DNA of 12,220 nt, taken from contig JBLHIB010000105.1 of NCBI GenBank assembly GCA_047615865.1, forward strand, positions 1 to 12,220, in the 5' to 3' direction. This DNA is from JADFAK01 sp047615865 (GTDB taxonomy: Bacteria; Bacteroidota; Bacteroidia; Flavobacteriales_D; Sanyastnellaceae). A program made the position numbers and the translations under genes. This document shows positions 1 to 6,116 of this stretch, piece after piece. The notes below the pieces were generated by a model. It was not told where the DNA came from. It was given only the letters and a program-made list of their open reading frames with translations, and did no database searches. Position 1 is the stretch's first letter. Each line of letters opens with the position of its first letter.

Positions 1-692
1 CTGTCTGAATCCTCAAAGCCTTTGAAGAAAAGTTGATCAAATGCCTCCATATTGGTCATCTCAGCATCGGATAAGCTAGCTGTATAGACTTCACGGTACT
101 CAGACCAAAATGGATGTACACCATCTTCCGTTGCTTCACCCCAGCGCTTGGCTTCATTGGCAAAAGGCATACGAGTCAGCCAGTTGTTGATCAGTTCAAT
201 CATGGTCTCTTTACCATCCAGATCAAGAATTTGCTGACGGTCTTCGGGTCTAAGCTGAGAAACGTAATATTCTTTACCGAAACGTTCTGCAGATTTAAGT
301 CCAAGCTTGGCCTCTAGAATTTTGAACTGCATACTTTGAAAACCTGATGCAGGCCTTAAAAGGTCTCTAAAATCCAAGAAATCCAAAGGAGTCATGGTCT
401 CAATGATATCAATTTGCTTGACTAAAAGCTTGAGAACCTCGACCGTTCGATTGAGTCGGTGTGCTACCAACTGGAGCTCTGGAGAATTGTCATTGATCTT
501 CGGCTTATTCATGATCGTCATTACCGACCCCACTTCATGCAGAATTTGCTTGAACCACAATTCATAGGCTTGGTGGATAATAATGAAGAGCATTTCGTCA
601 TGAGCTTCCTTGTTGATGAGGTCACTTTCAGGTTGCTGCGCTCCGAGAAGTTTATTCAGTTGGAGATAGTCTCCATAATATACATTTGACAT
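1..692 (-). CDS. kynA: Tryptophan 2,3-dioxygenase, N-terminal 230 residues (3' end outside window)
   Basis: Heme enzyme that opens the indole ring of L-tryptophan with O2 to give N-formylkynurenine, the first step of the kynurenine pathway, in the cytoplasm. The visible 230 residues carry the family hallmarks: YLQLNKLLGAQ at residues 9-19, the HDEMLFIIIHQAYELWFKQ block at 31-49 with the active-site His40, and DFLDFRDLLRPASGFQSMQF at 104-123, where Arg109 corresponds to the family arginine that binds the substrate carboxylate. The proximal heme-ligand histidine lies further downstream, outside the window. The start is the ATG at 692-690, just ahead of the conserved Tyr-rich segment; the leader is A-rich with no clear Shine-Dalgarno sequence. 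It lies 69 bp downstream of the M28 peptidase gene on the same strand and could be co-transcribed or use its own promoter. Identification is firm; truncation is due only to the window edge. Confidence 0.95.
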   Translation of the reverse strand, partial: MSNVYYGDYLQLNKLLGAQQPESDLINKEAHDEMLFIIIHQAYELWFKQILHEVGSVMTIMNKPKINDNSPELQLVAHRLNRTVEVLKLLVKQIDIIETMTPLDFLDFRDLLRPASGFQSMQFKILEAKLGLKSAERFGKEYYVSQLRPEDRQQILDLDGKETMIELINNWLTRMPFANEAKRWGEATEDGVHPFWSEYREVYTASLSDAEMTNMEAFDQLFFKGFEDSD

Positions 693-713
693 GTTTTTTT
701 TGCTTTAAGTCAC

Positions 714-721
714 CAAATCTA
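714..721 (-). promoter_or_regulatory. Candidate Bacteroidetes -7 element for tryptophan dioxygenase
   Basis: On the minus strand the sequence reads TAGATTTG, a full match to the Bacteroidetes -7 consensus TAnnTTTG. It lies 21 bases before the dioxygenase ATG, which would give a leader of roughly 15 nt. No TTTG-like -33 element is seen at the usual distance, so this is a partial match that could arise by chance in AT-rich DNA. The same octamer occurs at nearly the same distance before the M28 peptidase start. Confidence 0.3.
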
Positions 722-761
722 GTTCTATTGGCGGTAATTATAGAATGAGAAAGATCAAGAT

Positions 762-2021
762 TTAGTCCCAAGTAACAGGAACCATAACTTCTACTCCATC
801 TCTAAGGACAACAACGTCCGTGGTTTCTTCAGGGGCAAACATTCCGAGGCCTTCCATATAGGTGTACATATCGGTGACTTCGTGGTCGCCCATTCGAATT
901 ACGATATCACCTTTTAACAAGCCGGCGTTTTCAGCAGGTCTTTCGGCATTCACACCGTCGATTCTCATGCCCATGTCGCTGTACATATAATCTGGCATTA
1001 CTCCGAGAGTAACCTTGAAATTAGGAGTCTCTTCCTTTGCATCCTTGGTACGGACAAATTCGAGCATTCCTTTGTCATCGCATAGTGCTACAACTGACTC
1101 TACATAATCAATGACCGATCCCAATCCTTCAAAATTTATTTTGTCTACGTCATCTGAAGGCTTGTGATAATCTTCGTGTTGTCCGGTGAAAAAATGCAGA
1201 ACAGGGATATCTTCCATGTAAAAAGAAGTGTGATCACTAGGACCTACGCCACTTTCGGTTGTGGTGATAGAGATACTGTCCACTTGAATCCCAGGAAGTA
1301 TCTCCATCCAACTAGGTGATGTACCAACACCATAAACTGCCAATTTACTATCATCATTCAAGCGGCCAACCATGTCCATGTTGAGCATATAGGTCACGCT
1401 ATCCAAATCGATCGTGGGGTTTTCACAGAAATAATTCGACCCCCACAAACCTTTCTCCTCGCCAGAGAAGGCCATAAACAAGTAATTGTTCGATGTGTAT
1501 TTCCCTTTGAGTCTTTTGGCCAATGTCAGCAAAGCAGCTACTCCACTTGCATTGTCATCAGCTCCATTGTGAATTGCTTTTTCTCCTGAATGCAAGCTGT
1601 TCTCATCTCCATAACCCAGATGATCGTAGTGTGCACCAATTATGACAGTGTGAGCCTGTCCATTATCTAGATAGCCAATGACGTTGTTGCCAACCATTTC
1701 TTGCACGAGCGACATGGCTAGTCGGCTTGAATCACCCATGCCATGCTTGGTAAGCGATCCATGCGGGCGATAAGTAAAGCTCTGTCTCCAATCAGAACTA
1801 TCTCCCATTGGAGTCAACCCTATTCTTTCAAATTCATGAATTACAAAGTCACCAGCAAGTCGCTCACCTTTAGATCCAGTTCCACGACCTTCCAAACTAT
1901 CGGACGCTAAATAACCGATCGTTGACTCAAGAAAGTTGTCTTTAAGTGAGGCCTTAGGTTTTTCACTGCAAGACAGCCAAAGCAGAGAGCTGAGGAGAAA
2001 AAGGCCAAATATTCGTTTCAT
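762..2021 (-). CDS. M28 family zinc aminopeptidase lipoprotein with C-terminal PDZ domain
   Basis: Predicted exported di-zinc metallopeptidase (419 aa). A hydrophobic signal segment (residues 4-17) ends at Cys18 in LWLSC, a lipobox that is acceptable but not ideal (Trp at -3), so periplasmic or outer-membrane anchoring is likely. The M28 signature residues are all present: HYDHLG (His131, Asp133), GADDNASG (Asp156, bridging), SGEEKGLWGS (Glu188 general base, Glu189 metal ligand), NMDMVGR (Asp216) and DYHKPSD (His286). Residues about 335-419 form a PDZ-like domain (GMRIDGV, AENAGLLKGDIVIRMGD), an arrangement common in Bacteroidota M28 proteins. Catalysis is therefore expected to be intact; the substrate is probably peptide N-termini, but specificity cannot be read from the sequence. 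It is transcribed divergently from the PD40 lipoprotein gene and lies upstream of the tryptophan dioxygenase gene on the same strand. Confidence 0.92.
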   Translation of the reverse strand: MKRIFGLFLLSSLLWLSCSEKPKASLKDNFLESTIGYLASDSLEGRGTGSKGERLAGDFVIHEFERIGLTPMGDSSDWRQSFTYRPHGSLTKHGMGDSSRLAMSLVQEMVGNNVIGYLDNGQAHTVIIGAHYDHLGYGDENSLHSGEKAIHNGADDNASGVAALLTLAKRLKGKYTSNNYLFMAFSGEEKGLWGSNYFCENPTIDLDSVTYMLNMDMVGRLNDDSKLAVYGVGTSPSWMEILPGIQVDSISITTTESGVGPSDHTSFYMEDIPVLHFFTGQHEDYHKPSDDVDKINFEGLGSVIDYVESVVALCDDKGMLEFVRTKDAKEETPNFKVTLGVMPDYMYSDMGMRIDGVNAERPAENAGLLKGDIVIRMGDHEVTDMYTYMEGLGMFAPEETTDVVVLRDGVEVMVPVTWD

Positions 2022-2037
2022 TGAAAAAATTTATTTG

Positions 2038-2050
2038 AGATTTCAAATCT
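2038..2050. promoter_or_regulatory. 13-bp perfect palindrome in the divergent 2022-2104 intergenic region
   Basis: AGATTTCAAATCT is an exact inverted repeat (6-bp arms around one central base) between the divergent M28 peptidase and PD40 lipoprotein genes. It overlaps a minus-strand TAGATTTG (2051-2044), a full match to the Bacteroidetes -7 element TAnnTTTG, located 22 bases before the peptidase ATG. On the plus strand a TTTG at 2034-2037 followed after 21 bases by TA at 2059-2060 could be a weak promoter for the lipoprotein gene. An operator controlling one or both genes is possible; the functional role is inferred, not shown. Confidence 0.3.
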
Positions 2051-2104
2051 ATGACAAATAGAACATGAATGAATTATTACCTTCACCGAGAATTTGAAAA
2101 AGTC

Positions 2105-3220
2105 ATGAAGAATATATTTTTTGTAATAGTAGCGGTGGTCCTTTTCAGCTGCGGCAGCAGCGATGAAGCTGGTCACGAAGAGGAATATGTGCATGATCAT
2201 GCTTCTGGAGCTACCAAGCCAAGCGAACTTCACTATTATGAAGAAGGACATATGAAGAATGTTCGTCAGCTCACATATGGTGGTGACAACGCCGAAGCTT
2301 ACTGGAGCTTTGATGATGAAAAACTGGTATTCCAATCTAACAACAAGAGATGGGGTGTTTCATGTGATCAGATATATGTAATGGATGTTCTTGGTGAAAA
2401 AGACAGTTTGCCACTGGACATGATAAGCACGGGCAACGGCCGGACAACTTGTTCTTACTTCATGCCAGGAGATACCACAATTGTGTATGCCTCTACTCAC
2501 CTTTTACACGATAGCTGTCCTCCAGTTCCAGAGCGCAAACCAGGAGGTAATTATGTATGGCCTATTTACAGTGAATTCGACATATTCGTGAGTGATTTGG
2601 ATGGTAATATTCTGTCCCAACTAACGGATTACGACGGGTATGATGCTGAGGCAACATTATCTCCAAATGGGGACAAGATTGTGTTCACATCTATGCGAAC
2701 TGGAGATTTGGAACTTTGGTTGATGGACATTGACGGTTCAAATCAAATTCAGCTTACGGACGAATTGGGATATGATGGTGGAGCGTTCTTTTCGCCAGAT
2801 GGATCTAAGATAGTGTGGCGCGCTTCAAGGCCAAAAACGGAAGAAGCTGTAACTCTTTATCAAAGTTTGCTAGATATCGACCAAGTGCAACCAGTGGCCA
2901 TGGAGTTATTCGTCTGTAACGCCGATGGCAGCGACCAGAAGCAGATTACTGAATTGGGAGGGGCTAATTGGGCACCATTCTTTCACCCTTCTGGAGAAAA
3001 AATATTGTTCTCGACAAACCATCACAGCGTTAAAGGATATCCTTTTAACTTATTCTTGATCAATTTGGACGGAACTGGCTTAGAGCAAGTGACCTATGAT
3101 GGAGTATTCGACTCCTTTCCTATGTTCTCATATGATGGGAAGCACTTAGTTTGGGGGTCTAATCGCAACAATGGGAGAACACGAGACACGAATCTTTTCT
3201 TAGCTGAATGGGAGGATTGA
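2105..3220 (+). CDS. PD40/TolB-like beta-propeller lipoprotein
   Basis: Predicted lipoprotein of 371 aa. I chose the ATG at 2105, not the in-frame ATG at 2069, because it starts directly at a signal peptide (MKNIFFVIVAVVLFSC) with a good LFSC lipobox at Cys16; the longer form would bury the signal behind 12 polar residues. After a His/Glu-rich linker (residues 19-50) come repeated TolB-type blades: QLTYGGDNAEAYWSFDDEKLVFQS (55-78), QLTDYDGYDAEATLSPNGDKIVFTS (172-196), QLTDELGYDGGAFFSPDGSKIVWRAS (216-241), QITELGGANWAPFFHPSGEKILFST (280-304) and QVTYDGVFDSFPMFSYDGKHLVWGS (328-352). This places it in the PD40 family, as in the TolB C-terminal propeller, usually a protein- or ligand-binding scaffold. 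No enzyme motif is visible. It is not TolB itself: the TolB N-terminal domain and tol/pal neighbours are missing. It converges on the QueD-like gene with only 4 bp between stops. Confidence 0.88.
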   Translation: MKNIFFVIVAVVLFSCGSSDEAGHEEEYVHDHASGATKPSELHYYEEGHMKNVRQLTYGGDNAEAYWSFDDEKLVFQSNNKRWGVSCDQIYVMDVLGEKDSLPLDMISTGNGRTTCSYFMPGDTTIVYASTHLLHDSCPPVPERKPGGNYVWPIYSEFDIFVSDLDGNILSQLTDYDGYDAEATLSPNGDKIVFTSMRTGDLELWLMDIDGSNQIQLTDELGYDGGAFFSPDGSKIVWRASRPKTEEAVTLYQSLLDIDQVQPVAMELFVCNADGSDQKQITELGGANWAPFFHPSGEKILFSTNHHSVKGYPFNLFLINLDGTGLEQVTYDGVFDSFPMFSYDGKHLVWGSNRNNGRTRDTNLFLAEWED

Positions 3221-3224
3221 AAAC

Positions 3225-3677
3225 TTATACTTGGTCTTCGGCATGCCATTGCGCGAGGCTAGTTGCTGTTTCTCTCAATTCAAGATGATGAAGCTTAACT
3301 GTTTCAGGAATATCCTTTTCTAGCCATTCGGCAAATAGCCCAAGCAGGTTTTCACATGTGGGCTGAAAGTCAACAGTGATGAGTTTTTGTTGATTTTCTT
3401 GTATTTCTTTAGTTACAAATGGAGACTTTTCCCAAAGCACCAAAGCATGGTCAAATTTGTCAACAATCCTTGAAGCGACAATTTGTTTGAGATCGCCGAA
3501 ATCCATGACCATACCATTTTTCGGATGTCCTTCTTCTTGGATAGGTGTACCAATCAAACTGACTTTTAACACATAGGAATGGCCGTGTATATTCTTACAC
3601 TTGCCATCATGATCGTCGAGAGCATGGGCCATTTCAAAATCAAAGGTCTTTTCTATTCTGATTGTTTGCGGCTTCAT
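3225..3677 (-). CDS. queD: 6-carboxytetrahydropterin synthase / 6-pyruvoyltetrahydropterin synthase family (QueD-like)
   Basis: Zinc enzyme of the PTPS/QueD family, 150 aa, a typical length. QueD converts 7,8-dihydroneopterin triphosphate to 6-carboxy-5,6,7,8-tetrahydropterin in queuosine (preQ0) synthesis; PTPS relatives serve pterin synthesis. Visible residues: zinc-binding His18 (FEMAHAL) and His31/His33 (NIHGHSY), catalytic Cys27 (DGKCKNIHGH), the Asp76-His77 pair (KFDHAL), the PTCENL loop (106-111) and Glu136 (ELRETAT) for pterin binding. The ATG at 3677 is preferred; a further in-frame TTG at 3701 would add eight residues before the conserved start and is less likely. The pattern of Cys in the active-site loop plus HGH suits QueD, but no queC/queE/queF neighbour is visible to separate QueD from PTPS. 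Confidence 0.87.
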   Translation of the reverse strand: MKPQTIRIEKTFDFEMAHALDDHDGKCKNIHGHSYVLKVSLIGTPIQEEGHPKNGMVMDFGDLKQIVASRIVDKFDHALVLWEKSPFVTKEIQENQQKLITVDFQPTCENLLGLFAEWLEKDIPETVKLHHLELRETATSLAQWHAEDQV

Positions 3678-3794
3678 CACGGTAATTTTATTTCGGAGCA
3701 AAAGTCGAACTATGAATCGAGTAAATCAACCCCTTGTTAAGATCTTATTTCTTAGTCGGTAAAAATCTATTTCGTGAATTACGATATTTGAGCT

Positions 3795-3950
3795 ATGTGT
3801 TACGAAGAAAGTTCAAATGAGAAAAAGGGACTAATTAAATGGATGAAAGGTCTTGGTCTAGCAGCTTTCTTGTTTTTTTTAATCAAAGGACTGATATGGG
3901 TGGTAATATTCTGGTTTGGAACAGAGGCCATTTTCAAAGGCTGCAACTAG
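3795..3950 (+). CDS. Small single-span membrane protein, 51 aa, unknown function
   Basis: I do not recognise this protein. The reading frame starts with an ATG at 3795 (MCYEESSNEKKGLIKWMKGL) and stops at TAG 3948-3950. It has a polar, charged N-terminus of about 18 residues, a Lys-flanked hydrophobic helix from about residue 19 to 42 (LGLAAFLFFLIKGLIWVVIFWFG, split here by one Lys at position 31), and a short tail ending KGCN. The layout predicts a single transmembrane segment with the Lys-rich N-terminus inside. It fills the otherwise empty stretch between the QueD-like gene (divergent) and prmC (convergent), and its stop shares the palindrome CTAG with the stop of prmC. No convincing Shine-Dalgarno or promoter is seen, which is normal for the other genes here. 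It may be a real small protein; chance is possible at this length. Confidence 0.55.
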   Translation: MCYEESSNEKKGLIKWMKGLGLAAFLFFLIKGLIWVVIFWFGTEAIFKGCN

Positions 3951-4804
3951 TTTCTCTGTCCTAGAACCATTCTAGGTTTTCCTTGCATATCTTCTCTTAG
4001 CTCCACATTTACAAATCCTTTTTCAATTAGTGAGCCTTTTACTTTTTGGGCATACAACTCATGACACTCAAAGAATAGGTATCCATTGGGAGCGAGTGAG
4101 TTTAAGGCAACATCAGCAATACGGGTATAGAATTGGAGTGGATCATTATTGGTCGTAAACAAGGCTTCATTGGGCTCATGTTTTAACACGTTTTCGGGCA
4201 TCGTTTCGGATTCTCGTGCGAGGATGTATGGCGGATTCGAAACAATTATTGTCAAACCTTCCTTAGGTGAAGATTCTTTGAGGATATCGTGTTGGAAGAA
4301 CTTTACATCCAAATTCAAAGCGTGTGCATTTTCCTTGGCTATGATAAGGGCTGCATTTAATTTGTCGCTCGCCATGACATTTGCCGAAGGCTGAACCTTT
4401 TTAATCGCTAATGCGATGCAACCAGAACCCGTGCCAATATCCCAGATTTCATCATTTTCCGAACATACAGAAAGCACCCAAGAAACTAACTCTTCTGTTT
4501 CAGGCCTGGGGATGAGCACTCCAGGCTTTACACCAATTTCTAGATCGTAGAAATTGGTCGAGCCGAGAATATACTGCAAAGGCTCACCGCGCAGCAAACG
4601 CTCTCGATAACGGTATGTGGTAACGATTTCAGACTCGCTCAGTTTTTGATCGCGCTTAACAATAAGATCCATTCTTGAAATATCGAAAGCAACGAGCAAG
4701 ACTTGATACGCCATGCTTTTAGCCTCTCGTTCGCCATACATCGCCGTTAACTCACTTCGGAGAAAGTCGAAAACAGCAGCTATGGAATTGTTAGCCGGGT
4801 TCAT
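3947..4804 (-). CDS. prmC: Peptide chain release factor N5-glutamine methyltransferase
   Basis: PrmC/HemK (285 aa, normal length) uses S-adenosylmethionine to methylate the Gln of the GGQ motif in release factors RF1 and RF2, supporting efficient translation termination. Visible features: an N-terminal helical release-factor-binding domain (about 1-85) with LLRGEPLQYILGSTNFYDLEI (70-90); the PRPETEELV motif (99-107); SAM motif I DIGTGSGCIAL (122-132); acidic Asp147 at the end of the next strand (MASDKLN); and the family's catalytic NPPY tetrapeptide (190-193, VSNPPYI). The ATG at 4804-4802 lies inside the end of the upstream GH13-like gene, overlapping by 14 bp, so translational coupling is likely. 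It appears to be the last gene of the parE-parC-GH13-like-prmC run. prmC is often next to prfA elsewhere; that is not the case in the visible neighbourhood. Confidence 0.95.
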   Translation of the reverse strand: MNPANNSIAAVFDFLRSELTAMYGEREAKSMAYQVLLVAFDISRMDLIVKRDQKLSESEIVTTYRYRERLLRGEPLQYILGSTNFYDLEIGVKPGVLIPRPETEELVSWVLSVCSENDEIWDIGTGSGCIALAIKKVQPSANVMASDKLNAALIIAKENAHALNLDVKFFQHDILKESSPKEGLTIIVSNPPYILARESETMPENVLKHEPNEALFTTNNDPLQFYTRIADVALNSLAPNGYLFFECHELYAQKVKGSLIEKGFVNVELREDMQGKPRMVLGQRN

Positions 4805-6116
4805 TGGTGAATCGAGGTTTTTGTTTTTTAAAGATCCAGTACGAATAGGGCTTGAGTACTAGAGTACCATTGGTATGCTCTGAGAACAGGATAGCACTTT
4901 CATCAATTGAAAGATATTCATGTTTAACGGGATCAGATAGTTCAACACGAATGGGTTCTCCCGAGCAGTTTAGCATCGTTAAGATATCGTCTTCTTTATT
5001 GGATCTGGAAAATGCAATTAGAGATAAGGATTTTGAATTTTTCATTTCGACTTCTCCTCCATTAAATCCGTTCCAAAGCACTTCGTTTTCTCGTTTTAGT
5101 TTGCCCAGAATACTAACTAATTCAACGTCAGTTCCAGAAGTGAAATACGGAAAAACATTTCCTAAGGTGTCTGCCTCCCAAGCCAATCCTTCACAAACGG
5201 GTAAACTCTTAGAGGTGTAAGCAAAAATAGTTTTTAGGTCTTGAATGTTAGAAGCATGTGCGGAATCCTCCTCAGCGGTGATGTGATGCAACCGATATGC
5301 ATTGACTAAGAATTGATCAACTTCATGCCTGTTCATTTCCTCGGCTTTTTGCTTAATAAAATGAGTCGATATTATGTCGAAAAGTTTATCGAAAGACTGG
5401 TTCCGACTTGCGTGAAATGCAACGCTATGGACAGCAGGATCAGGGTTATCGGTAAAAGCCAATATTTTTTGTTCTTGTGATTCAAAAGACCGAATCAATT
5501 CTTCCCAAACCAGCAAAGGTTGATCTATAGAATTCAAACTATAGTATCCATTGAATCCACAACTATCAATCCATTGCGCTATGGCGCCTTTTTGGAAGTC
5601 TGCCAATTGAGGTTTGATAAATCGCGGAACAAATGCCAGCTGGCCATCCTCCAAAGTATCAGGAGAAAAGCATTCGGGACAAGAGTTCACCCATGGATGC
5701 CTAGCTCCTAAAGATTTAAACTCCCAATTAAATAAGACGTGTATTCCATATCCATTGGCCTCAGTGATTATATCTTTGACGGAATCCTTTCCAATGACCA
5801 TATGCTTGTCCAATGGCTCAAGACAGTTTCGCAGCATTTTATCATCACTCAATGGTAAATCGATAATGACCATATCCAATTCCATATCTTGGACCGTCTG
5901 CCAAGTGCTCTTGGACCCGAACAATTCAAAAGCAGCAAGAAGATCGGTCCAAGTTGTGCTTGTCGCTGCGCTAGTTTTTGTCCAGTCAGGGTGTTTAATA
6001 ACCTCTGTTTCATAAGTCTCGCCTACTTGAACAGCGACAGAAGTATATTCAGGTTGGTCGCAAGAAGCCAAGACGAAGACCAGTAGAATTGCCAACCAGG
6101 AGCCAATCTTATTCAT
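4791..6116 (-). CDS. Degenerate alpha-amylase-like (GH13) lipoprotein, probably catalytically inactive
   Basis: Predicted 441-aa lipoprotein. The ATG at 6116 is chosen over an upstream in-frame ATG (6167) because it begins at the signal peptide MNKIGSWLAILLVFVLASC with lipobox LASC (Cys19), and because its ATG overlaps the parC stop as ATGAATAA. GH13 landmarks are recognisable in order: HPDW (42-45), GYGIHVLFNWEFKS..ARHPWV (122-143, like the region I strand), CGFNGYYSLNS (186-196, like the region II GFDGFRLDA strand), ILAFTDNPDPAVHSVAFH (218-235, like the region III strand), QFLVNAYR (268-275, like FLxNHDxxR) and KLKRENEVLWNGFNGGE (339-355, typical alpha-amylase tail). At the expected catalytic sites the residues are replaced: Leu194 for the Asp nucleophile (Arg also lost), Phe221 for the Glu acid/base, NAY for NHD. 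A binding or structural role is inferred. The end overlaps prmC by 14 bp. Confidence 0.78.
   Translation of the reverse strand: MNKIGSWLAILLVFVLASCDQPEYTSVAVQVGETYETEVIKHPDWTKTSAATSTTWTDLLAAFELFGSKSTWQTVQDMELDMVIIDLPLSDDKMLRNCLEPLDKHMVIGKDSVKDIITEANGYGIHVLFNWEFKSLGARHPWVNSCPECFSPDTLEDGQLAFVPRFIKPQLADFQKGAIAQWIDSCGFNGYYSLNSIDQPLLVWEELIRSFESQEQKILAFTDNPDPAVHSVAFHASRNQSFDKLFDIISTHFIKQKAEEMNRHEVDQFLVNAYRLHHITAEEDSAHASNIQDLKTIFAYTSKSLPVCEGLAWEADTLGNVFPYFTSGTDVELVSILGKLKRENEVLWNGFNGGEVEMKNSKSLSLIAFSRSNKEDDILTMLNCSGEPIRVELSDPVKHEYLSIDESAILFSEHTNGTLVLKPYSYWIFKKQKPRFTNEPG

Noticed and set aside
693..761. Terminator between the M28 peptidase and tryptophan dioxygenase genes
   Set aside because: AAATCT and AGATTT can pair only across a loop of about 40 bases, with no compact GC-rich hairpin followed by a T run.
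2069..2104. Upstream in-frame ATG for the PD40 lipoprotein gene
   Set aside because: It would put 12 polar residues before a clean lipoprotein signal peptide; the ATG at 2105 is more sensible.
2018..2335. Open frame of 105 codons on the minus strand overlapping the PD40 lipoprotein gene
   Set aside because: It lies mostly antisense to a well-supported gene with signal peptide and propeller repeats; its translation has no recognisable domain and it would also erase the divergent promoter region.
3678..3701. Extension of the QueD-like gene to a TTG start at 3701
   Set aside because: The family's conserved start fits the ATG at 3677 and the extra residues match nothing; TTG is a rarer start.
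4852..5220. 122-codon plus-strand frame inside the GH13-like gene
   Set aside because: Antisense shadow with no recognisable features; the minus-strand gene has a lipobox, GH13 landmarks and operon overlaps.
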